Shown here: one piece after another, positions 32,700 to 44,235 of the stretch | Layout: every line of letters begins with the position of its first letter | Numbering within the stretch: the stretch's first letter is position 1 | Source: Endoconidiophora laricicola | Lineage: Eukaryota > Ascomycota > Sordariomycetes > Microascales > Ceratocystidaceae | DNA: 64,000 bases | Direction of reading: 5' to 3' | Assembly (NCBI GenBank): GCA_001640655.1 | Contig: LXGT01000105.1 | Location: 25,076 to 89,075, forward strand | Made by a program: the position numbers and the translations under genes | The notes under the pieces: model-generated | Seen by the model: the letters and a program-made list of their open reading frames with translations, nothing else | The model's database searches: none | What the model was told of the DNA's origin: nothing

Positions 32700-35600
32700 T
32701 GCATGAATATCCCCGCAAAAAAAAACGCGGGTATACTTCAGCTACCTACACTCTCTCACTTTTCTATCATTACCTATTGCTTTCTTTATATCTTCTTTGG
32801 GTTATCCGTACATGGAGAATAATATTTCACTATGCACTTGACATTGGACTTTCTTTTTTTCCTATTGTCCGATTACCAATCTATTCACTCCTCTTACTTA
32901 ATATTAGCATAGCACTAGGTGTTGGCGGAACTTGCACTCATTTTTTCTCGACATTTCTTTTTTTTTCCTTTATATCTGCAAATATGTTTTTACCTGTAGG
33001 GACTTTCTTTTGTATAGCCTATATGTTTTATTGCGTCTGGTTTTTTTTTTTACATTATTGTCTTTTTATAAGCTTTATGTTGGTTATACATCTACATTCT
33101 TTCGTCATATTAATAATACATCAGCCTTCTTTGGCATCATATCTTTGCACTCGTGTAATAAGAAGCAGGATTTAGAGGGTTAGGCCCGTTGATGACAGGT
33201 TATCAACATGTTAGTCCTTCAGATCGTGTATGGATACAAAGATGCCAGTGACTCTTTCCACAGAACTAATGATTATAAAAAAAAATAAAGATGAAGGCGT
33301 ACAATGTCTAACAAAGTTTTTTTTTATAGTTAGTTCGCGGACGGAACTGACATTTGGGAACCGTCCGTAAACCACATATGTCTCCATCATTTGCTCTATT
33401 CCTTTTTGGTTCGATACGCACGTATCGAAGCCATATGCAGAAAAGTAATATATATAAAAAGGCGCATGTGAGCTAGAATAGAAAACGAACACGCTCAGAC
33501 TAAGGCTAGAACTTTAGGCAGCCAACATATGCAAAGACGCACAGGGCATAAGATAACATCATCTGAGAAGAGATAAGGCGGACGATCAAAAAGAAAGTAG
33601 TCTTTTTAGGTTCATAGGTTATAGTTACTACATGTTGTCAAAGCTACAACATATAGTCTATGGCTGATAACGAGAACTTTTGAAGATTCTGCCCATAAGA
33701 AGAAACAGGAAGGAAAGGGGGGGATAGAGGGGAGACAATAAACTACATTAGTATAGGTTTATACATTGGAGGAGGAAACAAGTACAGACAGACAAGGACT
33801 CGGCCGATTTTAACGGTGTGGCCGATCAAGTTCTGACGGGCCGTTTCCTATCTACTTCTATTCTTTGATGTAGCTATTGTTGCTGTCGTCCTCATTTTTT
33901 GAAATATTTGGAGAAGAATACGACAACGATATTCTATTTTTTATTATTACAAGACTTGATAGAAGATAGCGTCACATGGAGAAAAGTAGTTTGCTAGCTG
34001 TCTTGTAATGGATGCTGAGCTTAACGAGATAGCTACTACATTCTGCTACTACTATTAGTGATAGAAGTAAGTTTTTTTGGTGGATGGATGAACAAACATA
34101 GAGATTGATTCCCAATGGATTACCGTTAATAGTATTAGTACCAGTAGTGGAGGAGATGGTAAATAAGTGCGGGGTGGAAGAAAGTGGCGTATCTTTACCC
34201 GAGCTGAGTCCGACAAACAAGAACTGTTTTTACAAGGTACTACTATCAATAGTCAGTGAGTATGGCAGTGTCTGTTACAACTACTACCACTACTCTGGTT
34301 CTTGAAAACACGTTCTCGTTCAGATTGTCTCTTCTAGGTCTGTTTTCCCCTCTTCTTGCCTTTGCCTGGGAGAACGTCAAGATAGAAATACCGAAGATAG
34401 CTCTTTCAAGGCAACGCTTTAATGAAAAGAGAGGCAAGGGAAGGAAAAGCAATGGCGTTAACCCTTGGGACATATTAAACATCGGTGTCTGAGTGTAAGA
34501 AATAATCCTGAATGTGTGCAGAATAGTACTTGCGGTATCATCTAAGCGAGTTCTCGTCTATATGTACGCTCTGATGATTCCGATAAATACGCAATTTCTT
34601 TTTAGTCATTCTTGTGAGAAAAAGAGAAGATGATGATAACAACCAATTGCGATCAGAGCGCGGGAAGGCTCGGAAGGAAGACAGTCAAGATAAAGATGAG
34701 ATGGCCTCAGATCTTTCTGGCTTTCTTTCTTGCTGGTTTGTTCATTGTTCTTACTCAAATGACGATGGCGTCGCAATGGGTGGAGTAAACAGGGTAGTAG
34801 TAGTACATAGTAGTATGTGGGCATGAGGTGATGTTCCGGCCGGCTTCGGGAGGCGCATGTCCATGGAAGAAACTAAAGAGGGATATGTTGCAGAGAAGAC
34901 GGTAGTAAGTAAAGTTAAAGATATTAATTAGTAGTTGGCAAGATTCCATGGAAGAAGCTTTGATAACCCGGCTAGTCCTTGATTTGTCGGGCAGAAGAAC
35001 CGATATGCAAGCATGGAAGTTCTATATTCTGACAGCTATGACTTCTGCTCATGCTGTTTTTCGATATTAAGATGGAAGACGTCTGAGCTTTTTTTTTTTT
35101 TTTTTCTTTTGTTTGGTTGGATTCTCTTGATAGTCTGTTTTGAGAAGAACGACAGATTGCTTAAGATTGTCTTGGTGGAAAAATTGTCGGTATTCTTGGA
35201 GTCACATCGTGATGAGGTTTGGTTTAGGAAGGTAAAAGGAAGGGGCTCGTTGATGTTGATGTAGATTAGAAGCAGTTTCTGTAAATGGTGCCCTAAATGG
35301 TGCCCAGCTGTATTTGCGCATCTTACTTGAGCAGGATCCCGCAAGAAAACCCACAAAGTCAATATTTATGCAGAAAAGTCAAGAACCATAAACCCGTCGT
35401 CATAGAATGTAGCATTGAGAGATAAGCAACTTTGCATTGTACTTGTTCTTAAGGCGCAAGGCCTACTATGTACCAAGTTAGAGCCACATCTCATACATGT
35501 ATCATCACCTGCCAGCTGTCGTGATAATAAACTACGCTTCAATTCTGTCTGTCCACATGATATTTGAAACAAAAGGAAGTGAAAAATTTTCACCAAACTC

Positions 35601-35822
35601 GTTACTTTTTTAACCCCACAAGCGAGAAACTGATAGGTGTAAGATGCAGCTGTTGGGTGATATGCAAGTATCAAGTATTAGTAGTTGCGCGCGCTTCGTT
35701 CGATTTGGGTTTCTCGAGAAAGATAGATAAAGAAGAGAATGAGAAGCCTCGCTTCGGCTTCAGGGTCGCTTACTAAAGCCCCAATTTCAGCCTCGATACA
35801 CTGTGTCGTGTACTCATTGCAA

Positions 35823-35842
35823 GGTGGTGGTGGTGGTGGTGG
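35823..35842 (+). repeat. (GGT)n microsatellite
   Basis: About six to seven uninterrupted GGT units in non-coding sequence. Confidence 0.9.
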
Positions 35843-36432
35843 CATGAACCTTATACTAACAGACAGCTGCAGCTTCTACATAGTACGGGCAATAAATATA
35901 TGCCAGTCTTAGCTCGGCAGGGCAAGTCTTTTTTTTTTTCTGCGATCTTCTGGAATGGATGGATGGATGTCGTTGTCAGACAAACACTTAGAGGTTTTTG
36001 AGTAGCAATCCGGAATCGGGGATTGATTGCTGGCTATTGTTGTCGAACTCCTTAATGAAGGCGTTGGATGCAATAATACTGTATGGTTGTTGAATTTGCT
36101 GGATCGTCTCACCGCTGCAGGCGCTATTTTCTTTGTGATTTTCGTATTACCTATTGGCAACTTGCTAGTTGAGTATCTTCATAGTTATAGAAACTCCAAA
36201 AAATTGATGTAATAAAAAAAAAAAAAAAAAACTTGCCAGTTGTGTATATTCAGCGGGTAGCTTGGAAAGCCTTCCCCCCTCCCCCTCCAATGACTATAAC
36301 TCCAAAATCAGTATTTGGATAAAGCCACGCTATAGAAAAAAGCATAGTGAAAAGCACGATAAGGAATATAGTACAGTAAATAAGAAAGCACAGACCAGAG
36401 ACAAAGACTCTCTCTCGAGATCATCCTAAAAG

Positions 36433-36455
36433 AAAAAAAAAAAAAAAAANAAAAA
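36433..36455 (+). repeat. Poly-A run with one ambiguous base
   Basis: An A homopolymer interrupted only by N at 36450. It is probably an assembly uncertainty in homopolymer length. Confidence 0.85.
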
Positions 36456-38454
36456 GTTAATAACCCCTCAATGTAAAACTATGCTAAGCCTTTCTGTTGC
36501 ATGTATAATCAACAAGTCGATCCTCAGGCGCTATGAGAATGAAGAAGATAACAAACCTATCCGTATCCATCGTAGGCTCTAAGAACTTTTGCTTACCAGT
36601 ATTCTCATAATTATAGAAACTTAATAAGAATAATGTTTTGGAAAAAAAAAAAAACCTTTTTGCTTACCCTTAGTCTTCTTTGCTATTTTTACTTTTTATT
36701 GCGGTTCTCTCTACTGCTACTACTACTACCATTAGCAATACTACTAGTATCTGCCCCAAGCGCCGTTCTACATGACTTCAAGAACCAATGTCTGAAAAGC
36801 TTTGATCAGGACGTGGTTCAGAAGAAGCAGGTCGTGAATTGAACAAAGTAACAGTAGGAGTTGACGAGAAAGAGATAAAACAGCTTTCACCATAAAGACT
36901 ATGTACCTACGGAGTTAAAAGCCTAGATAACGAATACTACAAACTAAATAGAAGGAAGTTTGAGGTCTTTTCTCAAGGCTTGTCCTTTTTTTTTTTCTTC
37001 TGCTGCCTCGTTTAGAAACTTGCCAATTAGTAGGCTCGCATTGTGAGCGATATACAGACATGTTGGACAACTAGTATAAATACAAGGTTATTATCATATG
37101 GTAATTAATATACTCAAGCTCATTTTCAAGCAGCCACCTTTTTGTACCTTTTAGTACTTTTTTGAGCCTTGATTTCCGGCCATCCCTTCATAATAACGAA
37201 TCACAATTATACATTATACCAACAGCAACAGAGCATAGCCTTTAATGTCTAAACCATCTCATACATAATTACGGAAAAAGTAGGTAGACGTAAAATACAT
37301 ACACACACAATATGAAAATTATGGATATCATGGGCGAATCGGCGCTTGCCTGAGCTACGGCATGGCATATAAGCAAGTGTATCCACTTTTGAGGCTGCGT
37401 TTTTAAATTTATGAGTACTATTAGTACTACTACTACTGCTATAAGTACTACTTTGTGCCATGATAATGAAACCATCCATTCTTTAGCCGGTGCCTAGAGA
37501 GTCAGAGAGATTAAACATCACGAGTACTACTTATCCACTTGCAAATCGCGCGTAATTGGGGTAGGTACCGAGTAAATTTATCTTATCAGAGATACTAGAA
37601 GTACGCTAAGCCGTTTTGGGTATTTTTTTATTACTAGATCTGGAAGAAATTCCTCCCACATCATCTTCTCGTCCGAGACGAAGAAGAAAATAAAGGAAAA
37701 AAAAAAGATATCCGATAAAAAAAAAAGACTTTTTTTGGAATCTAAAGGTAGATCGTTGCTGGCTGCATCTTCCTCTCCTATTTCGCATGACACGAATGAA
37801 TGTGACTAAGCCCAACCTCATTTGCTCTTGTTGCTATCAGCATCAGCTTACTATGATTAATCGTTGGTAACAACAAGTAGAGACAGTTTTGGTCGCTAGG
37901 TCCGGACATTTTATCGCTGCTATCAGCTCTAAAGAGTACAAAATGTTGAGCACAAGCTGGGCCTTCATCTGTATTTGTTCGTAAGTTGCCGGTCGGCCGG
38001 ACTAAGAGTCACGTTTCCTTCCTCTAGATACGATTATATTTGCTATTTCTGGGTTGTTCGCTTTCCCCACGTTGCTCATAAATAAATACATAATTAATGT
38101 GTATTATAATTAAGTCACCTAGGGAGGGCCCTTGTCCGCGCTATCCCTTCTTAAGGCTTCCCTATCATTCTTATTCAATCAAGCACCAGAGAGGGAGAAA
38201 GGTCACGTTGTAACGTCATTTTTCCTATTTTCTTCCTGTCTTCCAAGTTCCTTGCTCTTTATCTTTCATTCTTTCTAGTTTACTTGAGCTACTTCTATTA
38301 AAAAAAAAAAGGCAGGAGGAAAATAACGAGAAGCCATTAGTAGTAGTATCATCGATACTGCGTCATAACGGGTCCTCCTTTCACATTCCATCTTGTTCCT
38401 CTCTGGCCTTTTATGACAGGGCCTTCTTCTATCGTTCTGGAATTCTAGGATATT

Positions 38455-38482
38455 GCAGACCGCAGACCACAGACCGCAGACT
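38455..38482 (+). repeat. Four tandem copies of a 7-bp unit (RCAGACC)
   Basis: Consecutive GCAGACC, GCAGACC, ACAGACC and GCAGACT units. Confidence 0.85.
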
Positions 38483-40016
38483 AGCTACTGCTCTAATATC
38501 CTAGGCTTGCTCTATCACCTCCACATTCGCATGACCATTCGTGACCCTCGTTCTATCTCATCGTGACTAGGAATCTTTGGGCTGATGTGCGGGGTGGACG
38601 AGGAGGAGTCACAGGTGATGGAAAGATTGCCATGCTACTTTGTTGATAGCTATGAAGAGAAGGATTATAGATGAAGCAGCAAGAGGGAGAGGCACAGAGC
38701 CAGGCTGGATATCTGAGTCTAGACTTTTTTTTTTGGCGTGAAGTTTTCTTCTAAAGTTTGTCTGCCGTGGGGTATCTGCTTTCTGAAACGGACTGACCGG
38801 TGGCATTACAGTGTCATGTTCACAGTACAACATCATCTGAGAATGCTATTTTCTAGGCGGCGATCTATGGGTAATTAAGGAAGCATAAGCTTGGTGGGTT
38901 GGTCTAAGCAAAACAGAGTCACAGTTGATGATATCAGGCCTCTATAGATGGACAGACAATGAACTTGTTCCAGGCGCATGTGAACACACCATCCTAACCG
39001 TCAGTCAAACTACCACTTTTGGTGACGGATACAGTAGAAAAATAGATATGCACGTGGATGGCCATACGTCAGATATATCGGTTGTTTCTTTGTCTACTGC
39101 TTGATACTGCAGTTCCTTTGAGGGGGAAAGGCCAGCCAGGTCAAGATCCCGATAGAGTCGCATGACGATGAAGTTGTGGTAATGACAATAGAATCCAGGC
39201 TAGACCAAGCCGGTCAGTGCAACCGCAGCCTGAATCGGGATCGCAACGAGGCGCTAAATTGATCTGTGCCGTTGTAAATATCACGATTTATGGGAAGGAA
39301 TTAGGAGTTAGACAAGCAAGCTTGCTATCGTTATCTTTCTTTTCTTTCTGTGCTAGATAAATTCTCCCGAGAAGTACTGAAGGTCGGTCCAGGCGATTTA
39401 CAGCCATTCAGCGTCTCCTCCTTTTCCAATTGAGGGAGGTAATAAGTGGCCATAAGGAATTCACAAGGCAATTTGTTATCTCGCAGCTTTAGTTACTTTC
39501 CGCGGAGTTTTTAATCTAACTGTGTTGGGCATTATTATGAGTAAGAGACACTGCCAGTGACGCTGTAAGCTGTTTAAACCCAGATTCAGCTAATGTTGGT
39601 TTATATGTAGCGCTTTACACAAAGCTTATAGCGGCCTCCATCTACGCCTTGCACCCACGAGTGGGTTGCTTGTACCGATTGGTGTTGAATCTGTTGCCAT
39701 TGGCTAACAAACTATCGTCATAATTCAATCTAGTGCAGCTACTTTGCCTTGCATAAGCAGGAGCCGCAGATTGTGTAAAAGACTGCAAGTATGGGAAGCA
39801 AGGTCCTTATCAGTTAACCGACAGGCTCCTCAGCCAACCAAAGTCGACCTAGTTGAGCCAAGCCTAGGAACCTTGTCGATTAGACACACACATACATTAG
39901 AAAGTAGTATGTCGTGGTGAGTATTGAATTTTCCCCGGTCCTCTGCAGAAAGAGAAGAAGAAAGAAAAAAAAAATTGGTGTATGAAAAGAAGCAATATGT
40001 TCGAGTGGACGTTTGT

Positions 40017-40033
40017 GGGGGGGGGGGGGGGGG
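40017..40033 (+). repeat. Poly-G run (17)
   Basis: Seventeen consecutive G in intergenic sequence, followed 160 bp later by a 14-C run at 40194-40207. Confidence 0.9.
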
Positions 40034-40193
40034 TGGAAATCTCGTGTTTGTATGGCTCTAGCTAGATTACCGCTGAAAACGAGGCGTAGAGAAGCAAGAT
40101 GCGAACCAGGGGGGGTGAAGTCAATCAAGGGAAGGGAAGGGGGAGTGTTTGATCAATAAGCCTCTATATCGACCTTAGCTAGCCAAAGAGTCT

Positions 40194-40207
40194 CCCCCCC
40201 CCCCCCC
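40194..40207 (+). repeat. Poly-C run (14)
   Basis: Fourteen consecutive C in intergenic sequence between the poly-G run at 40017 and the longer poly-C run at 40982. Confidence 0.9.
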
Positions 40208-40981
40208 AAAGAGATGGTCATTTCAAGCTATTATCTGCCTGCCCATTCAAGCCATTTATTAGCTTATGTTAAGCGTGGGGACTAATTGTAGCCAGTGTTA
40301 GCCGGTATAAAACAAAGAAGTACCAATTATGCCTATTCAGTATGCATGTGTACTTGGCAGATTACACATATACACTAAGATTCGCCGTTATCTCTTGAGT
40401 CTTCTCGCCCTGCTATCTCTACGTGACTTGAAGCACATGAACTGCCAAACTGACTAGAATAGAACGGAATCACAAAGAAAGGAATGCTTGCTTGAATTTG
40501 GTCTTCTTATCAGCAGTCTGCCGGGTATCTTGCTCTGTTTGGGGTTTCTTGACTGTAATACAATCACTGACTCTGTTATATTCAATTTCGGCAACACACC
40601 CTTCCAAGTTTCTTTTGTTTCCTTTCTTCCCCTTCTACAACGTTTTGTTAGGTTTTTTGCCCACATCATCTTAATCTTCTGCTTCTGCAGATTTCAGCCG
40701 TTATATTTTCTCCTACGGCAATTGTTGCTGAGCCTCTTATCGCTTCACTTGAAATCATTGAGTTTTGACCGCAGCAGTGCTTATGAGCTATCCAACCTTG
40801 ACGCCGCCCAAAACAATCGCCTCAAGTCACGATCGCAGACTTCTTTGCTAACTTCTGGCAGACCCTTGAGTTGTTTTAAACGCTATTCTCATTATCATAA
40901 GGGTTTGTGCACACCTGACTAAATTCTCTACCGTTCGCCATCCACTAAGCTAATTGCAGCTCTCTAGGCTTTTGTTGGTCG

Positions 40982-41002
40982 CCCCCCCCCCCCCCCCCCC
41001 CC
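40982..41002 (+). repeat. Poly-C run (21)
   Basis: Twenty-one consecutive C, the longest unbroken homopolymer of C or G in the window. Confidence 0.9.
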
Positions 41003-42071
41003 AAACAGCTAAACCGTGACGACACTATCGCCAATTACGGCGCGCAACCGGCATCCTCGGCTGCTAACTTGTACCAAGCAAATTAGCTTCTCTACTTATA
41101 ATATTATACAAAAGCAAAACAATAGCTTTCACGATCTTTCCAGCAACATATACTTCTGCCTTCACTGTCGCTATCTACGGCTCCGTTTTTCGCTTCATCA
41201 ATAATCATCGGCTTCAGATACTAGCTACGTTAGCATTGCTTATCTCAACCTAGCTTCTAGTACTAGCATTGCCAGTACCATTACTAGAATATCTTGGAAT
41301 AAATTCAGCCAATCATCGGCACCTCCAATCAGATCTTCGACAATTGTAGTCACTAGACACGAAGCCGGAATCTGGACACATACAACGTCACTCACTAGCA
41401 CTACCCATCGTATTGCTGCTATCTTGCCTTGGCGACTACCATCTTTGACTTCACGCCCCCTAGTCCATAGTACTTTGCCACACGCCCTTCGGACTGCTGT
41501 TGCTGTTGCTGCTGTATCGACCTTGGACACTGATTGCTGATTGAAAAGCTACCAACAGCGATTGCTACTTGGCTTTGGGGTACTCGAAGCAATACCCTAC
41601 CACCCTTGCCAGGGACCACCCCGGACAACACCGTCATAGGCCCCTTCCAGTAGTTTGGGTTACGTACAAAAGAAAGGCGCCTCAAATAGCCACAAGCCGA
41701 GCTTGTCTCTTCTTTTGGCTATTTGCCTTGTTGCTTGGCTTCTTGTCTATATCGCGTTGTGCTGCCATAGTTCTTGCCACAGTTGCTGCTGCCGTGGCTC
41801 GCGGGTTGTCTACTCGGCTTGATTTCCAACAGCCTGCTTCTTACACACAATCTCCTGCTTCTTGAGCACTACATCTGGGACTGCAGAATAGGAACTGATT
41901 ACACTCATACATACAACTCCGAAAACCCGGTTGTTAGTCAAACCCAACCTTAGCCCAGCCCAGCCCAACCCAATCGACGACCGCCTAAAACTGCGCCCAC
42001 AACCCCTGCCTGCTTCTTCTCCGCCTTCGGTGCGCCCTAGTGAAAGGAAAAACCTACAAAGGAACACCTGT

Positions 42072-42112
42072 AAAAAAAAAAAAAAAATTGTTATAGNNCC
42101 CCCCCCCCCCCC
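42072..42112 (+). repeat. Poly-A run and poly-C run flanking an NN gap
   Basis: Sixteen A at 42072-42087, then a short spacer, NN at 42097-42098 and fourteen C to 42112. The Ns show that the assembler could not resolve this site. Confidence 0.85.
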
Positions 42113-42327
42113 TTGGGTCAATTTGGCCGTCGCCCTAGGCTTCTTTCTTCTAGTAAATCGTTGAGTGACACTACCAGTAAGACTGCCCATCCGCCAGGCA
42201 CATTACCCTGCTGCCAATTTCAGGCCCTGCCCTGTCTTCCACTTATCAGTCAAGATTGTGACTGCGTCTGTGTCTGATCGACTTATATAGAGTGGCCAAT
42301 GTCCGGTCCTCCATTACGTTTACTACC

Positions 42328-44235
42328 ATGATGTCTCCCAGCTCTTTCGTACATTACAACCGCCAAACTAACACAGCGCACCAACAAAAACAACAACAAT
42401 CCCTTCAAAGTCCTTTAGCCCAGTATTCACAAAAATCATCTTCGTCTACTAGCCAGCCTGAAAGACCCTCGCAATCTACCACTGCCAGGTCTCGAGCAGC
42501 CCTCTTTTCTACTGCCATTCCAGCTCAACCCTCGCTGTCGTCGATTTACACCTACTCATCATCACTTTCGTCGTCTATATATTCGCCACAACGACATCCG
42601 CCCTCAGCCTCTCCCAGCATTGCTTCCCCATCTTTCACCTCTGCTTCCTCGCCCTTAAGCAAGTGGTGGAAATCCAAGTATGAACAAGGTCATCAACTGG
42701 AGCCCTCTCCTAACACTGCTTCTCTGTCCCCTCCTACTTTCCTCGCTTCCCAACACCAAGTCTCAGACTCTCGTGACACCATGGCTGTAAGCGTTTCTCG
42801 CACTCCGGCTCAGCCTATCCTCATGATGAAGTCGTCTTCTCGCTCATCATCATCCATTGCTCCCGTGCAGATCCCCGCAAAGTCTCACACTTACAACACC
42901 CGTACCGATAAGCCCGCCAAGCGCCAATCTTCCACTCGCTCTGCCCGCAGCCAACGTCTGTCAAGACCCCGAGATGTCCATTCACCAGATGCTGTGCCTG
43001 CATCTGTTATCGCCCTGTTAGCCATGACTGATATCCCCAAGCCTCGTCGCCAGCGCAGCCAGCGCCGCGTCCAGGATAAGACTGCCATGCTTTTGACCGT
43101 CGACTCCATCATGGAGCATGCTACAGAGACTGAGCTAAGTTTCCGGTTGGCTAAGAGCCCTTTGGATATGCTCCTGCTGCCTCCGGATGAGCTTGATTGC
43201 AGCTCAGACTCGCCTATTTCCATTTCTGACAGTGATATTGGTCTGGGTGGTCGTACCATCTCTCTGGAATCCATGCCCTCATTAGCCGACTCTGATGCTT
43301 ATGGTACCCCGTCTTCTGTCGGGTCTTCATGGGGTGGCTTCTCCAGCACTGATGCTTCTATTCCTCGTTCGCGTAGCCGGAAGAACAAGCAGCGCCCTAC
43401 TCGGCCTTCTCTTGAGCCTGTGTCTCTACCCTGTGGCGAACCAGATACACACCCTCTATCCAAAACCATCAATGTCGACGAACTAGATTTCCGTGTATTT
43501 GATCGCAGCGACGATTCTTCCTCGCAGAGTTCTAAAGAATCCTCCGGCAGCCCATTTCCTACAATGGTCAAATCGGCTTTTAAGTCCAACCTGACTGCTT
43601 CTCTGCGGGCTATCAAGAACGCCGCCAAAGCTGTCTCTAGCCTCAACTTCTCGTCCATCCCCTCAGATGACTTTCTTACCCGGTCGATTCTCACCATCGA
43701 CCCCAGAGTGCCATTCACTGATGAGCGTCGCCCTCCTATGCTTGAGGAGGAGCCCTCTGCCGCTCTTCGCCGCTATCTAAATCCGACATCGTCAGTGCTC
43801 ATTGAGCACCGCCCGACAACCATGACAGGACCACACCGCTCGTATACTGCCTCTATCCAGATGCAAACCTACAAGGTGTACAAGTCTCGCAACTGCTCTC
43901 GGGCTAGCTCCACAGCCCCCTCCTCCGTTTCTCATTCTTCATCTCACCAGTCCCACCAGCCTCAGTCACCTAACCAGACTGCTTTTTCATACCCGCCAGG
44001 CGCTATGCGTCAGCGCGAGATGAGGGAGAATCCGGATTTCATCCGCATCGCTGTTCTAGAGATGGCTATGCGCCGCAGTGGAAAACTAGACGAGGCTGTT
44101 CCTGGGCGTGCTCGTTGGGCGCTTCCGCCCCGGAAGCCAACTCGTGTCTGCGAGGTTTCCATAGATGGCGTCCCCGAGCGCTGGATTTCTACTATCAGCA
44201 TAAACAGCAGTTCTTCCGCCGTCGATGCCATCTAA
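42328..44235 (+). CDS. Conserved Ser-rich protein of unknown function (filamentous ascomycete type)
   Basis: A single-exon 635-aa protein. The open frame extends 12 codons further upstream but only from GTG, so the ATG-ATG at 42328 is taken as the start. About the first 200 residues are Ser/Gln/Pro-rich and probably disordered. Conserved-looking blocks follow in order: VPASVIALLAMTDIPKP, AKSPLDMLLLPPDE, NVDELDFRVFD, MVKSAFKSNLTASL from residue 413 running into an AAKAVSSLNFSSIP segment, DDFLTRSILTIDPRVPFTDE, EEEPSAALRRYLNPT, YTASIQMQTYKV from residue 506, and MRQREMRENPDFIRIAVLEM from residue 560 with a PGRARWALPPRKP end. I recall closely similar block order in unnamed proteins of filamentous ascomycetes. 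No enzymatic motif, membrane segment or signal peptide is visible, so no function is assigned. Confidence 0.88.
   Translation: MMSPSSFVHYNRQTNTAHQQKQQQSLQSPLAQYSQKSSSSTSQPERPSQSTTARSRAALFSTAIPAQPSLSSIYTYSSSLSSSIYSPQRHPPSASPSIASPSFTSASSPLSKWWKSKYEQGHQLEPSPNTASLSPPTFLASQHQVSDSRDTMAVSVSRTPAQPILMMKSSSRSSSSIAPVQIPAKSHTYNTRTDKPAKRQSSTRSARSQRLSRPRDVHSPDAVPASVIALLAMTDIPKPRRQRSQRRVQDKTAMLLTVDSIMEHATETELSFRLAKSPLDMLLLPPDELDCSSDSPISISDSDIGLGGRTISLESMPSLADSDAYGTPSSVGSSWGGFSSTDASIPRSRSRKNKQRPTRPSLEPVSLPCGEPDTHPLSKTINVDELDFRVFDRSDDSSSQSSKESSGSPFPTMVKSAFKSNLTASLRAIKNAAKAVSSLNFSSIPSDDFLTRSILTIDPRVPFTDERRPPMLEEEPSAALRRYLNPTSSVLIEHRPTTMTGPHRSYTASIQMQTYKVYKSRNCSRASSTAPSSVSHSSSHQSHQPQSPNQTAFSYPPGAMRQREMRENPDFIRIAVLEMAMRRSGKLDEAVPGRARWALPPRKPTRVCEVSIDGVPERWISTISINSSSSAVDAI

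Larger units (their letters stand above)
32700..36999. other. Gene-poor interval with microsatellites and homopolymers
   Basis: Starts with the T-rich FMP27 3' region. I see no gene. It contains several (ACT/AGT)n-type patches (about 34035, 34275, 34790 and 36710-36740), a (GGT)n run, T-runs and A-runs, and one ambiguous base inside an A-run at 36450. Confidence 0.6.
37000..40481. other. Gene-poor interval
   Basis: No convincing gene on either strand. Contents seen are an (ACT)n-like patch at about 37415-37455, a four-copy heptamer repeat at 38455, and a G-run and C-run near 40.0-40.2 kb. The 38.9-39.7 kb part is compositionally less skewed but has no long frame and no RNA gene signature I could recognise. 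Confidence 0.55.
40482..42327 (+). promoter_or_regulatory. Long pyrimidine-rich upstream region or leader of the 635-aa gene
   Basis: The plus strand is C/T-rich over nearly 1.9 kb before the ATG at 42328. It carries many short frames, most of them starting with TTG, plus a 21-C run and a second C-run containing two Ns. This fits a long fungal promoter and leader with upstream ORFs. Splice-like sites occur, but I could not define an upstream exon. Confidence 0.4.

Noticed and set aside
32699..33175. A 158-codon hydrophobic ORF whose ATG overlaps the FMP27 stop codon
   Set aside because: The sequence is extremely T-rich 3' flanking DNA. Hydrophobicity follows from T-rich codons, a second frame is open over the same part, and no family is recognisable.
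33400..33440. GGTTCGAT motif considered as a tRNA T-loop
   Set aside because: No acceptor stem or anticodon arm can be drawn around it. No tRNA gene was recognised anywhere in the window.
40488..40922. A 144-codon ORF upstream of the 635-aa gene
   Set aside because: It starts with TTG, lies in pyrimidine-rich leader-like sequence and has no recognisable domain.
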